Shown here: one piece after another, positions 8,683 through 17,410 of the stretch
Position numbering within the stretch: position 1 is the stretch's first letter
Layout of the letters: the number at the start of each line of letters is the position of its first letter
Assembly: GCA_015655125.1 (NCBI GenBank)
Contig: JAATFP010000105.1
Coordinates: forward strand, 16,492-80,491
Length of the DNA: 64,000 bases
Source of the DNA: Chitinophagales bacterium
Lineage (GTDB): Bacteria > Bacteroidota > Bacteroidia > Chitinophagales > Chitinophagaceae
Direction: 5' to 3'
Notes under the pieces: model-generated
What the model saw: only the letters and a program-made list of their open reading frames with translations
The model's database searches: none
What the model was told of the DNA's origin: nothing
Translations under genes and position numbers: made by a program

Positions 8683-9414
8683 TTAATCTACCGCAAAATC
8701 TACCTTCATCGTGATCGTGGCTGTTTTATTCTTGCTGCTGGTATTGAACACACCACCATAGCTATAATCTTCATTGCTGTTTTGCCCCGTAATCTGAAAC
8801 ACGCCCATCGTAGCTTTGCGGATGCCCCCCAATGAACTGCCTGCATTTTTCGCGATCGTTTCTGCGCGCAACTTTGCGTCGGCGCTGGCTTTGGCGAGCA
8901 GATCAATTTTCAGCTCGGATAATTTTGTGTAATAATAAGAAGGCGCAGATGAATTTAATTCAATGCCCGACTCAATCAACTCTGTGATCTCACGCGAGAT
9001 TTTTTCTACCTTGTCTATGTTTTTTGAATCAACGGTTACATTCTGTTTCAGATTATAGCCGGTAAATTCATTGCCGATCTGGCGCCCGTTTTCATCATAT
9101 CTTGTATTAAATTCTTTATCGATGCTGATGGCGGAAAAAACCATTTCTGCGTCGCTGATACCTTTTTCCTTCAGGTAAGATTTGATGCGGGATTCATCTT
9201 CTTTTAAAGATGCATACGCCGATTTCAGATCGAGGCTTTTGCGCGTATAATTGCCGTCCCACACGATCTGGTCGCTTACAAAATCTTTTTCGGCAGAGCC
9301 GGTAACGGTAATATTTTCAGTCGTTTTGAATTTGTATTTATACGCGTTCCCAATCAGGAAAAAAGAGATGATGAGGGCGATGGCCGCGATGGCGACAGCA
9401 ATGGAACTTTTCAT
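8683..9414 (-). CDS. SIMPL domain (DUF541) protein
   Basis: 243 residues. An N-terminal membrane segment or signal anchor (IAVAIAAIALIISFFLIGNA) is followed by the SIMPL/DUF541 domain: ITVTGSAEKDFVSDQIVWDG near the start, YNLKQNVTVDSKNIDKVEKI in the middle, then the helix KASADAKLRAETIAKNAGSS and the end strand TATITMKVDFAV. Family members (such as YggE) are periplasmic or outer-membrane-associated and are linked loosely to oxidative stress; the biochemical function is unknown. The region upstream of its start codon holds a large nested palindrome. Confidence 0.9.
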   Translation of the reverse strand: MKSSIAVAIAAIALIISFFLIGNAYKYKFKTTENITVTGSAEKDFVSDQIVWDGNYTRKSLDLKSAYASLKEDESRIKSYLKEKGISDAEMVFSAISIDKEFNTRYDENGRQIGNEFTGYNLKQNVTVDSKNIDKVEKISREITELIESGIELNSSAPSYYYTKLSELKIDLLAKASADAKLRAETIAKNAGSSLGGIRKATMGVFQITGQNSNEDYSYGGVFNTSSKNKTATITMKVDFAVD

Positions 9415-9471
9415 GTATGATTAATTTGAATGATAATTATAAAGATAATGGATGATTGATGGAAGCGAAAA

Positions 9472-9690
9472 TTTTATCGCAGATTTTTATTGCTTCGCAA
9501 TTGATTTCATGATTACGCAGATAGAAACGATTTTTTTGAACCACGTAGACACAGAGGCACAAAGCAACACAACGTTGTGAACTTTTGTGTCGTCGTGTCT
9601 CCGTGGTTCAAAAATCCCGCGAAGCGGGATCCAATCTGCGTAATCATGAAATCATTTTGCCCGAGGCAAAGAAAAAAATCTGCGATAAAA
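9472..9690. repeat. Nested palindromic element, about 219 bp
   Basis: Outer arms at about 9472-9522 and 9633-9690 share TTTTATCGCAGATTTTT and TGATTTCATGATTACGCAGA in inverted orientation, and each arm carries its own mini-hairpin (TTGCTTCGCAA; TTTGCCCGAGGCAAA). Inside lies a second inverted pair, GAACCACGTAGACAC (9538-9552) with GTGTCTCCGTGGTTC (9595-9609), centred on ACAACGTTGT, and then a hairpin ATCCCGCGAAGCGGGAT (9613-9629). A homologous element is at 48198-48423. No coding frame is seen; this fills the gap between the SIMPL and Lrp genes. Confidence 0.85.
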
Positions 9691-9706
9691 CCCTCGCGTC
9701 GTCAAA

Positions 9707-10207
9707 TCAATAAATCAGCTGATGCGTTTCCTTCACCGTTCCCATCACAAATACACTTTGCTGGTGGCCCATATTTTCAATCTGCCCGAGCTTGTTTACA
9801 TGAAAATCATAATACGCATTCATATCTTCCGTCACCACTTTGAGCATGAAATCAAATTCGCCGCTGATCGTGTAGCATTCGATCACTTCGTGCATAGCGT
9901 TGATAGCTTTGATGAACTGCACGCCGGCGGTTTTGCTGTGCTGCCGCAAGGAAACGTAACAAATCGTCATCAGTCCTTTTTTCAACTTCGTGGGATCGAG
10001 CAGCGCTGCATATTGTTTGATCACGCCGCTTTGTTCCAGCCGCTTGATGCGCTCGTGAACGGGCGTGGTGCTGAGGTGCACTTTTTCTGAAATTTCCTTG
10101 ACCGTAATGCGGGCATTTTCCTGCAATAATTTGAGGATCGAAAGATCGGCTTTGTCAAGTGCCGGAACGGTCACAGCGGTTTCGGCTTTTTTGGCGGAAG
10201 ATTTCAT
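9707..10207 (-). CDS. Lrp/AsnC family transcriptional regulator
   Basis: 166 residues. An AsnC-type winged helix-turn-helix occupies about residues 20-75 (LDKADLSILKLLQENARITV, then STTPVHERIKRLEQSGVIKQ), followed by a RAM/AsnC ligand-binding domain (VIECYTISGEFDFMLKVVTE). It would bind DNA as a dimer or octamer and respond to an amino acid or related metabolite. It is transcribed divergently from ahcY over a 126-bp intergenic region containing three helically phased repeats (10220-10292), so it may regulate itself and ahcY; the link to methionine-cycle metabolism is inference. Confidence 0.93.
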   Translation of the reverse strand: MKSSAKKAETAVTVPALDKADLSILKLLQENARITVKEISEKVHLSTTPVHERIKRLEQSGVIKQYAALLDPTKLKKGLMTICYVSLRQHSKTAGVQFIKAINAMHEVIECYTISGEFDFMLKVVTEDMNAYYDFHVNKLGQIENMGHQQSVFVMGTVKETHQLIY

Positions 10208-10219
10208 AGTTGGTTAGTA

Positions 10220-10292
10220 TTTTATTCTACTAATATTAAAATTACGTAAACTTTATTCCAAATGTAAAGAAGTATGCAGAATTTTATCCTAC
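10220..10292. promoter_or_regulatory. Three phased repeats, candidate Lrp-type operator
   Basis: TTTTATTCTAC (10220-10230), CTTTATTCCAA (10251-10261) and TTTTATCCTAC (10282-10292) start exactly 31 bases apart, about three helical turns. They sit between the divergent lrp-like gene and ahcY. Lrp/AsnC proteins bind phased sites and wrap DNA, so this is a plausible operator array. Confidence 0.5.
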
Positions 10293-10298
10293 AAATAG

Positions 10299-10306
10299 TA
10301 TTTTTG
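10299..10306 (+). promoter_or_regulatory. Candidate -7 box (TATTTTTG) for ahcY
   Basis: TATTTTTG fits TAnnTTTG, 27 bases before the ahcY start, and directly follows the last of the three phased repeats. A protein bound to that repeat would overlap RNA polymerase. Confidence 0.5.
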
Positions 10307-10333
10307 TGACCTAAATTTTAAAAATCAACAATT

Positions 10334-11662
10334 ATGTCAACAATTACCGAAAAAGGAATTGATTTTTCTTTGAAAAACAAAGTTGCAGATATCAGCCTTG
10401 CTGAATGGGGCCGTAAAGAAATTATGCTGGCAGAAGCTGAAATGCCAGGTTTGATGAGCATCCGCGAAGAGTATGGCGCGAGCCAGCCGTTGAAAGGCGC
10501 GCGCATTGCGGGCTGTTTACACATGACTATCCAGACAGCTGTATTGATAGAAACTTTGATCGCACTTGGTGCCGAGGTTAAATGGAGCAGTTGCAACATT
10601 TTCTCTACGCAAGATCAGGCTGCCGCTGCTATCGCCGCTGCAGGCATCGGTGTTTTTGCCTGGAAAGGCCAAACACAGGAAGAAGCTGATTGGTGCATCG
10701 AGCAAACGTTGTTCTTTGGTGGTGCCGATCGTCCTTTGAATATGATCCTGGATGATGGCGGCGATCTTACCAATATGGTGTTTGATAAATATCCAGAACT
10801 GGTTGCAGGTGTAAAAGGCCTGAGCGAAGAAACTACAACAGGCGTTCACCGTTTGTACGAAAGAATGGCGGCAGGTACGTTGCCCATCCCGGCTATCAAT
10901 GTAAACGATAGTGTAACAAAATCTAAATTCGATAACAAATACGGTTGTAAAGAAAGCCTGGTGGATTCTATCCGTCGTGCAACAGACGTGATGATGGCAG
11001 GTAAAATTGCTGTTGTTGGCGGTTATGGCGACGTTGGTAAAGGATCTGCAGAAAGCTTGCGTGGAGCGGGTGCTCGTGTGATCGTTACTGAAATCGATCC
11101 GATCTGCGCATTACAGGCTGCCATGGACGGTTTTGAAGTGAAGAAAATGATCGATGCTGTTAAAGAAGCGGACATCATCGTTACCGCTTCAGGTTGCCGC
11201 GATCTGATCACAGCAGAACATTTCAAAGCAATGAAAGATAAAGCAATCGTTTGTAACATCGGTCACTTCGATATCGAAATCGATATGGCATGGTTGAATA
11301 AAAACTATGGCTCTACAAAAAATACAATCAAACCACAGGTTGATCTGTATACCATCGATGGAAAAGACATCATCGTATTGGCAGAAGGCCGTTTGGTAAA
11401 CCTGGGCTGCGCTACCGGCCACCCGAGTTTTGTGATGAGTAACTCATTCACCAACCAGACTTTGGCGCAGATCGAACTTTGGGTAAATACAGACAAATAC
11501 GAAAACAAAGTATATGTATTGCCTAAACACCTCGACGAAAAAGTGGCTCGATTACACCTTGCAAAAATCGGCGTTGTATTGGAAGAATTGACAACTGCAC
11601 AGTCTGAATACCTGGGCGTGAGCAAAGAAGGTCCTTTCAAATCCGAAATGTACAGATACTAA
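10334..11662 (+). CDS. ahcY: Adenosylhomocysteinase
   Basis: 442-residue NAD-dependent enzyme that splits S-adenosylhomocysteine into homocysteine and adenosine, recycling the methyl cycle in the cytoplasm. Visible signatures are the substrate region [37 protein letters not shown], the NAD-binding [20 protein letters not shown] and [13 protein letters not shown], and the C-terminal YRY (KSEMYRY). The length and start are those of the bacterial family. A strong terminator follows at 11691-11719, so it is probably monocistronic. Confidence 0.98.
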   Translation: MSTITEKGIDFSLKNKVADISLAEWGRKEIMLAEAEMPGLMSIREEYGASQPLKGARIAGCLHMTIQTAVLIETLIALGAEVKWSSCNIFSTQDQAAAAIAAAGIGVFAWKGQTQEEADWCIEQTLFFGGADRPLNMILDDGGDLTNMVFDKYPELVAGVKGLSEETTTGVHRLYERMAAGTLPIPAINVNDSVTKSKFDNKYGCKESLVDSIRRATDVMMAGKIAVVGGYGDVGKGSAESLRGAGARVIVTEIDPICALQAAMDGFEVKKMIDAVKEADIIVTASGCRDLITAEHFKAMKDKAIVCNIGHFDIEIDMAWLNKNYGSTKNTIKPQVDLYTIDGKDIIVLAEGRLVNLGCATGHPSFVMSNSFTNQTLAQIELWVNTDKYENKVYVLPKHLDEKVARLHLAKIGVVLEELTTAQSEYLGVSKEGPFKSEMYRY

Positions 11663-11690
11663 TTCATTTAAGAACTTTTACAAGTACAGG

Positions 11691-11719
11691 AAAGCCTTGC
11701 GGAAACGCAGGGCTTTTTC
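11691..11719 (+). terminator. Rho-independent terminator of ahcY
   Basis: Stem AAAGCCTTGCG / CGCAGGGCTTT with a GAAA loop (one G-U pair), followed by a T run. Confidence 0.85.
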
Positions 11720-11820
11720 AATCGGGATAAATTTGTAATCCATCTCAATTAAGTGTGCTGGCATCATTGTTGAAACATGTTATCCCGTAATCAATCCTAT
11801 TTTGTAATAAAAAACATGTT

Positions 11821-12135
11821 ATGCAGATACAGATCAACACGGATAAAAACATCGAAAGCAGTGAACGCCTCATTGAACATTTTACCGAAACATTAAATAG
11901 TACACTTGGAAGATTTGACGAACAAATTACCAGATTGGAAGTTCATCTTAGCGATGATAATGGGCCAAAAGGCGGCACCGAAGATAAAAAATGTGTTCTT
12001 GAAGCGAGACTGAAAGGACTGAACCCAATTGCAGTAACGAGCCACGCCGATACCCTTCACAAAGCAGTAAAGGCCGCTTCAGAAAAACTTATCCATTCTA
12101 TGGAAAAAGCCATCGGTCACAAACAGACGCACTAG
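11821..12135 (+). CDS. RaiA/HPF-like ribosome-associated protein
   Basis: 104 residues resembling the N-terminal domain of ribosome hibernation and inhibition factors (RaiA/YfiA/HPF family): an initial strand MQIQINTDKNI, a helix ERLIEHFTETLNSTLGRF, a strand ITRLEVHLSDDN, then KKCVLEARLKGLNPIAVTSH and a C-terminal helix LHKAVKAASEKLIHSMEKAI. Family members bind the 30S subunit under stress. It lacks the long C-terminal dimerisation domain of long HPF. Similarity is at the fold and pattern level, so binding to the ribosome is inferred. Confidence 0.8.
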   Translation: MQIQINTDKNIESSERLIEHFTETLNSTLGRFDEQITRLEVHLSDDNGPKGGTEDKKCVLEARLKGLNPIAVTSHADTLHKAVKAASEKLIHSMEKAIGHKQTH

Positions 12136-12318
12136 CGTTCTGGTTTTAAATTTAATAGATTATCGCGGCGCCACGATTCTGAAAAAATGTTACATCGAAA
12201 GCAAAGAAAAAAGGAAATGCTTAAAATATCGATACACCGGATTCTCTGAAATGGTATGGTATTATGAAGAATCAATTGCTAATAATTTCTTCCTGTTCCT
12301 GTTTTTGCAGGGAACTAG

Positions 12319-12350
12319 GCACTCCCGGTATTAAACGGGAGTGCTTTTTT
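12319..12350 (+). terminator. Strong hairpin terminator
   Basis: GCACTCCCG and CGGGAGTGC form a 9-bp stem around GTATTAAA, followed by six T. It lies 180 bases after the RaiA-like gene. The intervening sequence has no convincing gene; it could be a long 3' UTR or a small RNA ending here. Confidence 0.85.
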
Positions 12351-12389
12351 CTTCGCAGCAACAAAAGTAAATAAATAACATATTTAAAA

Positions 12390-13463
12390 TTACGCAACAG
12401 TGATCGTTTCATCCAGGTAGATATCCTGTATCGTATGAAGCAGCTTCACTCCATCCTTCATCGGTTTTTGAAAAGATTTTCTTCCGGATATCAATCCCGT
12501 GCCGCCCGCGCGTTTGTTGATAATAGCAGTCAATGCTGCTTCCTTCAGATCCTTTTCGCCTTGTGAGGCGCCGCCCGAATTGATCAACCCTGCCCTACCC
12601 ATGTAACAATTGGCTACCTGGTAGCGGCAAAGATCGATAGGATTCGATGAAGTGAGTTGGGTATACATTCTTTCATCAAGTTTGCCATAGCTGCTATTAC
12701 CGGTATTTAACGCTTTGAAGCCTCCATTGTTTTCCGGTAATTTTTGCTTGATAACATCGGCCTGTATCGTTACACCAAGGTAATTTGCCTGCCCGGTCAG
12801 ATCTGCGGACACATGATAATCGACACCATCTTTCTTAAAAGCATCATTGCGCAAATAGCACCAAAGAACGGTGGCCATCCCTAGATTATGCGCCTCATCG
12901 AATGCTTTGGCCACTTCTGTGATCTGACGTCCCGATTCTTCTGAACCGAAATAAATAGTGGCGCCAACCGCAGCTGCGCCCAGGTTCCAGGCTTCACGCA
13001 CCGTTCCATACAAGATCTGGTCGTTCTTATTCGGATAAGTGAGCAACTCGTTGTGGTTGATCTTCGCAATAAAAGGAATCTTATGGGCGTATTTCCGGGC
13101 CATAATGCCAAGTCCGCCAAACGTTGTTGCCACTGCATTACAACCACCTTGAATACCAAGCTTTAAAATATTTTCAGGATCAAAATAAATTGGGTTTGGC
13201 GCAAATGATGCGCCGGCGCTATGTTCCACACCCTGATCGATTGGCAATATTGATAAGTAGCCGGTACCGCCAAGCCGGCCATGCCCAAATATTCTCGAAA
13301 GATTATTTAAAACCGGGATGCTTCGGTTCGACAATGCATACACGTTGTCCACGAAATTTCCAGATGGCAAAATCAGGTTCTCTTTCGGGATAGTAGTGCA
13401 GGTATGCGTTAATAAACTTTCGTTTTCTGCGCCAATGAGTGATGCGAGTTGATCGTTGGTCAT
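12390..13463 (-). CDS. fbaB: Class I fructose-bisphosphate aldolase (DhnA type)
   Basis: 357-residue Schiff-base aldolase of the archaeal/DhnA type, which interconverts fructose-1,6-bisphosphate with dihydroxyacetone phosphate and glyceraldehyde-3-phosphate. Signatures are [19 protein letters not shown] (the active-site Asp is in PIDQG), [29 protein letters not shown] and the phosphate-binding end [18 protein letters not shown] with [12 protein letters not shown]. The length is standard. It would serve glycolysis or gluconeogenesis in the cytoplasm. It is divergent from the old yellow enzyme gene at 13656. Confidence 0.95.
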   Translation of the reverse strand: MTNDQLASLIGAENESLLTHTCTTIPKENLILPSGNFVDNVYALSNRSIPVLNNLSRIFGHGRLGGTGYLSILPIDQGVEHSAGASFAPNPIYFDPENILKLGIQGGCNAVATTFGGLGIMARKYAHKIPFIAKINHNELLTYPNKNDQILYGTVREAWNLGAAAVGATIYFGSEESGRQITEVAKAFDEAHNLGMATVLWCYLRNDAFKKDGVDYHVSADLTGQANYLGVTIQADVIKQKLPENNGGFKALNTGNSSYGKLDERMYTQLTSSNPIDLCRYQVANCYMGRAGLINSGGASQGEKDLKEAALTAIINKRAGGTGLISGRKSFQKPMKDGVKLLHTIQDIYLDETITVA

Positions 13464-13632
13464 GATGGAACTTTTAGGGTATAAATGTAGTGGAATATTC
13501 TATCAAGCGCAGATGTTGATCAGATATTGTACGCTATTTTTTGCTAAAGCAATGATAATTTCCCCGAAGGGGAGCAACGAAGGTTGGCCAGACTTTGCAA
13601 AACTTTCTTTCCCTTCATTTTTAAAACAAAAT

Positions 13633-13640
13633 TACCTTTG
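13633..13640 (+). promoter_or_regulatory. Candidate -7 box (TACCTTTG)
   Basis: TACCTTTG matches TAnnTTTG, 15 bases before the start of the old yellow enzyme gene. No -33 TTTG is visible at the right distance. Confidence 0.5.
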
Positions 13641-13655
13641 TAAAAAATCACATCC

Positions 13656-14717
13656 ATGTCTCGCCTCTTCCAACCACTTTCCATACGAAACATCACTTTT
13701 AAAAACCGCATCGCCGTTTCACCGATGTGTCAGTATTCATCTACAGACGGATTCGCAAACGACTGGCACCTGGTGCATCTAGGCAGCCGTGCGGTAGGTG
13801 GTGCGGGGTTGATCCTTACAGAAGCAACAGCCGTTTCAGCAGAAGGGCGCATTTCGCCCAATGATCTTGGTATCTGGAAAGATGAGCACATCGAATTCCT
13901 GCAGCGCATCACCCATTTTATTTCGGCACAAGGAAGTGTTCCGGCAATTCAACTGGCACACGCCGGCAGAAAAGCGAGTCATCATCGACCATGGGAAGGC
14001 AACAGAGCCATCCCCGAATCGGAAGGAGGCTGGAAAACACTGGCACCTTCCTCAATTCCGTACGCAAACGAAGAGCCGGCACCGAAAGAAATGACGATCG
14101 CAGACATCAGGCGATGCATACAGGATTTTGCCGCCGCTACAAAACGCTCAATAGATGCAGGTTTTAAGGTGATTGAGATCCACGCAGCGCATGGGTATCT
14201 CATCAACCAGTTTTTGTCTCCTTTGAGTAATCATCGTACGGACGAATACGGTGGGAGTTTTGAAAACAGGATCAGGTTATTAACAGAAATCGTTAACGTA
14301 GTAAGGAAGACAATCGGTTATAATTTGCCATTGTTTGTAAGAATATCTGCCGTGGAATGGACAGATGATGGATGGAAACTGGAAGATTCTGTAAAGCTTG
14401 CAAATATTTTGAAAGAACTGAGTGTGGATCTGATCGATTGTTCCAGTGGTGGCAATTCACGTGAACAAAAAATAACAGCAGGGCCGATGTATCAAACGCC
14501 TTTCGCCGCTGAAATAAAAAAACAGGCCGGAATATTGACAGGCGCTGTCGGGATGATCACAACAAGTTCTGAAGCTGAAGATATCCTGGAACAACAAAAG
14601 GCCGACCTGGTGATCATGGCGCGGGAAATGCTGCGTGAACCGTACTTTGCATTAAAAGCCGCAAAAGAGTTGGATGATAATATTAAATGGCCGGAACAAT
14701 ATGAGCGCGCGAAATGA
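13656..14717 (+). CDS. Old yellow enzyme family NADPH dehydrogenase (NamA/YqjM-like)
   Basis: 353-residue FMN-dependent ene-reductase, TIM barrel. The N-terminus SRLFQPLSIRNITFKNRIAV and SPMCQYSS (with the YqjM-type Cys that tunes FMN) are followed by QLAHAGRKASHHRPW, IEIHAAHGYLINQFLSPLSN (substrate-binding H-x-x-H), RTDEYGGSFENRIR, and the C-terminal phosphate/FMN site with MAREMLREPYF. Family enzymes reduce alpha,beta-unsaturated carbonyls and other electrophiles; the physiological substrate is not known. Class YqjM rather than classical OYE because of length and the Cys motif. Confidence 0.94.
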   Translation: MSRLFQPLSIRNITFKNRIAVSPMCQYSSTDGFANDWHLVHLGSRAVGGAGLILTEATAVSAEGRISPNDLGIWKDEHIEFLQRITHFISAQGSVPAIQLAHAGRKASHHRPWEGNRAIPESEGGWKTLAPSSIPYANEEPAPKEMTIADIRRCIQDFAAATKRSIDAGFKVIEIHAAHGYLINQFLSPLSNHRTDEYGGSFENRIRLLTEIVNVVRKTIGYNLPLFVRISAVEWTDDGWKLEDSVKLANILKELSVDLIDCSSGGNSREQKITAGPMYQTPFAAEIKKQAGILTGAVGMITTSSEAEDILEQQKADLVIMAREMLREPYFALKAAKELDDNIKWPEQYERAK

Positions 14718-14738
14718 TACCGGCTTACAATAGAATGC

Positions 14739-15473
14739 CTAATATGCCCGGTTTAATTCAACATATTCCTGAATGTACGTTGCATTTTCCAAAGCCGCGC
14801 GTGTGGCGGTGTTGTTGAACAATAAAAATCCTTCGGTAACTTTTTTATTTGTTTCAATGGTGTCGGCTACCTTTCTTAAAAAATACTCTTCATACATAGA
14901 ATAATACAATTTTGGAACGCCATGAAAACGGTAGTAAGGTGTGGGCGTATTAACGATCACATCGCCTGGCAACGAAGGATAACTGACGCCGCAGAACGTA
15001 ATATTATTTCTTGAAAATTCTTTGTAAACCTTGCTGGTCCACCAACTTGAATGACGCAATTCTACAACATTTATAAATGTGGGATCAAGATGTGTAATGA
15101 TATTTTCCATCCTTTCTTTTGTAAATGAAAACGACGGCGGAAGTTGAAAAAGAAATGCACGTAGTTTTTGCCGCAGTCCTTCTTTTGCAATATTGTAAAG
15201 CTGATAAATCTCTGCATCAACGTCCATAAACTGTTTAATGTGTGAGATCGTCTTAGGCGCTTTTACAATAAAGCCAAAATCATCCGGAGTTTTATCGAAT
15301 AGATTTTTGAAGAACGTCAGTCCCGGAAATCTGTAAAAGGTTACGTTCAGCTCCACGCAATCAAAGAATCGCGCATAATGTTCCAGCCACTCTGATTGTG
15401 GAAGATCTTCCGGATAAAATATCTCCCGCCAGTCGCCGTAAGAAAAACCTGAACACCCGATTCGCCATTCCAT
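14739..15473 (-). CDS. DUF72 domain protein
   Basis: 244 residues, TIM-barrel-like DUF72 family: IGCSGFSYGDWREIFYPEDL at the N-terminus, YARFFDCVELNVTFYRFPGL, FGFIVKAPKTISH, LFQLPPSFSFTKERMEN, VELRHSSWW and the end FLLFNNTATRAALENA. No enzymatic activity is established for this family. It is transcribed divergently from the DNA glycosylase gene, with only a few dozen bases between them, which is suggestive of shared regulation but not proof of a shared role. Confidence 0.92.
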   Translation of the reverse strand: MEWRIGCSGFSYGDWREIFYPEDLPQSEWLEHYARFFDCVELNVTFYRFPGLTFFKNLFDKTPDDFGFIVKAPKTISHIKQFMDVDAEIYQLYNIAKEGLRQKLRAFLFQLPPSFSFTKERMENIITHLDPTFINVVELRHSSWWTSKVYKEFSRNNITFCGVSYPSLPGDVIVNTPTPYYRFHGVPKLYYSMYEEYFLRKVADTIETNKKVTEGFLLFNNTATRAALENATYIQEYVELNRAY

Positions 15474-15549
15474 AAGGTTATTTTTGAGTTACGCTGCAAA
15501 AATGAATCCAAGTGGCGCAGGATTTGTTTTAGCAATAGCAAAAACATTT

Positions 15550-16281
15550 ATGCCTGAAGGTCCTTCCATTGTCATTCTCCACGACGTACTACTGCCTTTC
15601 AAAGGCAAAAAAGTGATCAGCGCTTCCGGCTACGCCGGCATAGATTTCAGTCGCCTCGAGGGGCAAAAGATCATCGATCTTAAAACCTGGGGCAAACACA
15701 CGTTGATCTGTTTTAAAAATTTTACCGTGCGCATTCATCTCATGATGTTTGGTTCATACACGATCAACGAAGGAAAGAAATACAACCCTAAACTAAGCCT
15801 TCATTTTGTAAAAGATGAGGTAAATTTTTATCTCTGTCAGGTTGCAATACTGGATGAACCATTGAGTAAATTGTACGATTGGGCCGCAGACGTGATGGGA
15901 GATAAATGGAGCGTTCCCATAGCTAAAAGAAAATTAAAAGACAAGGCCGGCGAGATGATCTGTGACGTATTGCTTGACCAGAAAATATTTTCCGGTGTAG
16001 GAAACATTATTAAGAATGAAGTGTTGTTCCGTACCCGGATACATCCGGATAGCATCACGAATAAGCTCCCGCCTTCCAGAATAACAGAGATCCTGGAAGA
16101 AGTGAGGAAATATGCCTTTGAATTTTTAAAATGGAAAAGGGCGGGCACGCTGAGCAAACACTGGGAAGCATATGAACAAAAAGTATGTCCGCGTTGCGAT
16201 ATACTACTTCACAAGAAAAAAACGGGAAAGGGAAAAAGACAAAGTTATTTTTGCAACAACTGCCAGATTTTGTATAAGTAA
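15550..16281 (+). CDS. Fpg/Nei family DNA glycosylase
   Basis: 243 residues from ATG at 15550. This start is chosen because it gives the obligatory MPEGPS N-terminus: after Met removal, Pro1 is the Schiff-base nucleophile and Glu2 assists. Also present are IHLMMFGSY, LLDQKIFSGVGNIIKNEVLF (the H2TH region) and a C-terminal zinc finger CPRCDILLHKKKTGKGKRQ followed by FCNNC, with the Arg of the finger. It removes oxidised bases and cuts the abasic site by beta/delta elimination. Whether its preference is Fpg-like (8-oxoG) or Nei-like (pyrimidines) cannot be decided here. Confidence 0.92.
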   Translation: MPEGPSIVILHDVLLPFKGKKVISASGYAGIDFSRLEGQKIIDLKTWGKHTLICFKNFTVRIHLMMFGSYTINEGKKYNPKLSLHFVKDEVNFYLCQVAILDEPLSKLYDWAADVMGDKWSVPIAKRKLKDKAGEMICDVLLDQKIFSGVGNIIKNEVLFRTRIHPDSITNKLPPSRITEILEEVRKYAFEFLKWKRAGTLSKHWEAYEQKVCPRCDILLHKKKTGKGKRQSYFCNNCQILYK

Positions 16282-16461
16282 GCTGGCACTCAACTGCTTT
16301 TCGCAATAAAGAAGGGAAGAAGAAAATGAATCGTCCTTCACTCCTTATAAACTTTCGTCTTTCCGAAAAACAATTTCAATTTTTTCAATTAAATTCATGA
16401 TCTCAACTGCCAATCTATGGCACAATATTTCGTACATATTCCATCACTAAACTTCCCCAAC

Positions 16462-16773
16462 ATGAAAAAAGATCCCACAAAACCAGAAGACGAAATTAAA
16501 ACTGATCTAAAGCACGATACGATGGAATTTTCTGCAGCATCGGAAGGAGACGATATACTCGATACAGACGATGAATCGTATGAGGAGGATGGTATCAGCG
16601 CCGAAGAACTTGAACTACTGGAGGAAGATACGTTTGATGATGAGGCAGCTGCACTCAACAGCGTAGAAACTGATCGCCTGGCCGATGAAGACAATCTGCC
16701 TGACGAAGACTGGACAGACGACATCGATGACGAAGACGATGAAACAGAACCAGACCATCATCGTAACCATTAA
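16462..16773 (+). CDS. Very acidic small protein, paralogue 1
   Basis: 103 residues from the ATG at 16462 (MKKDPTKPEDEIKTDLKHD); an upstream in-frame ATG at 16417 is possible but less typical. The protein is extremely rich in Asp and Glu (runs such as DDIDDEDDETEP) with a predicted helix ISAEELELLEEDTFDDEAAA. It aligns with the next gene: MEFSAASEGDDI matches the region around GREGEDI, and the helix matches ITPEERKLLDESFEDDEE. No domain is recognised; it is likely disordered and cytoplasmic. Function unknown. Confidence 0.7.
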   Translation: MKKDPTKPEDEIKTDLKHDTMEFSAASEGDDILDTDDESYEEDGISAEELELLEEDTFDDEAAALNSVETDRLADEDNLPDEDWTDDIDDEDDETEPDHHRNH

Positions 16774-16882
16774 CCATTCATTTAAAAAAATATAATTATA
16801 AGCGTGTGTACTTTTAATAATAAACCTAAATTAAAAATCCGCATTGTACCTATGTTTCTACAGGCTCAACATGACAGGATGC

Positions 16883-16922
16883 GGTCAGTCTGAATACGGT
16901 CAGTCTGAGCTTGTCGAAGACC
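16883..16922. repeat. Single CAGTCTGAGCTTGTCGAAG repeat unit
   Basis: GGTCAGTCTGAATACGGTCA followed by GTCTGAGCTTGTCGAAGACC is a degenerate copy of the family that forms perfect palindromes at 4625 and 50773. It lies between the two acidic paralogues. Confidence 0.7.
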
Positions 16923-16981
16923 GTTCCCAGAGTAAAATTTTTAATATAAATAGCACATCACTTAATTACAATATATTTACC

Positions 16982-17332
16982 ATGAAAAATTTTGAAGAAA
17001 ATAAATTAGATGCCATGGAAGATACCAGCAAATATGCGGCCGGCCGCGAAGGCGAAGATATTAGCAACGATGATGCAGACATTACTCCGGAAGAAAGAAA
17101 ATTACTCGACGAATCTTTCGAAGATGATGAAGAACGCAATCTTCACGATGCTGAACTTGATAACCGCGACGACGATGGAACATTATTGAATGAAAAAAGT
17201 TCAGCCAATTCAAAAACAGGCGGCGACCTAGATGTCCCCGGTTCGGGTGATGACGATGCCGACGAAGATCTTGGCGAAGAAGACGAGGAAAATAACAGCT
17301 ACAGCCTGCCAGATCAGGAGGATGGGGAGTAG
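16982..17332 (+). CDS. Very acidic small protein, paralogue 2
   Basis: 116 residues from ATG at 16982; the frame is open further upstream but reads through a dispersed repeat, so that extension is rejected. Like the preceding gene it is dominated by Asp and Glu, with the helix ITPEERKLLDESFEDDEERN and a tail DDDADEDLGEEDEENNSYS. The two genes look like a tandem duplication separated by a repeat. Likely cytoplasmic and disordered; function unknown. Confidence 0.7.
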   Translation: MKNFEENKLDAMEDTSKYAAGREGEDISNDDADITPEERKLLDESFEDDEERNLHDAELDNRDDDGTLLNEKSSANSKTGGDLDVPGSGDDDADEDLGEEDEENNSYSLPDQEDGE

Positions 17333-17410
17333 CAGATTGTGAATGGTCAATCGGGAAATCTTTAAAGGAGTTTGCAAAATAGCAGTGCCTTTTTAGATGG
17401 ATGGGTAGAC

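Noticed and set aside
12264..12374. 36-codon Cys-containing frame (MKNQLLIISSCSCF) between the RaiA-like gene and the aldolase gene
   Set aside because: It runs through the strong terminator hairpin and shows no signal or family; its open length is expected by chance.
16844..16981. Extended N-terminus of acidic paralogue 2
   Set aside because: The extension translates a dispersed repeat and does not match the paralogue.
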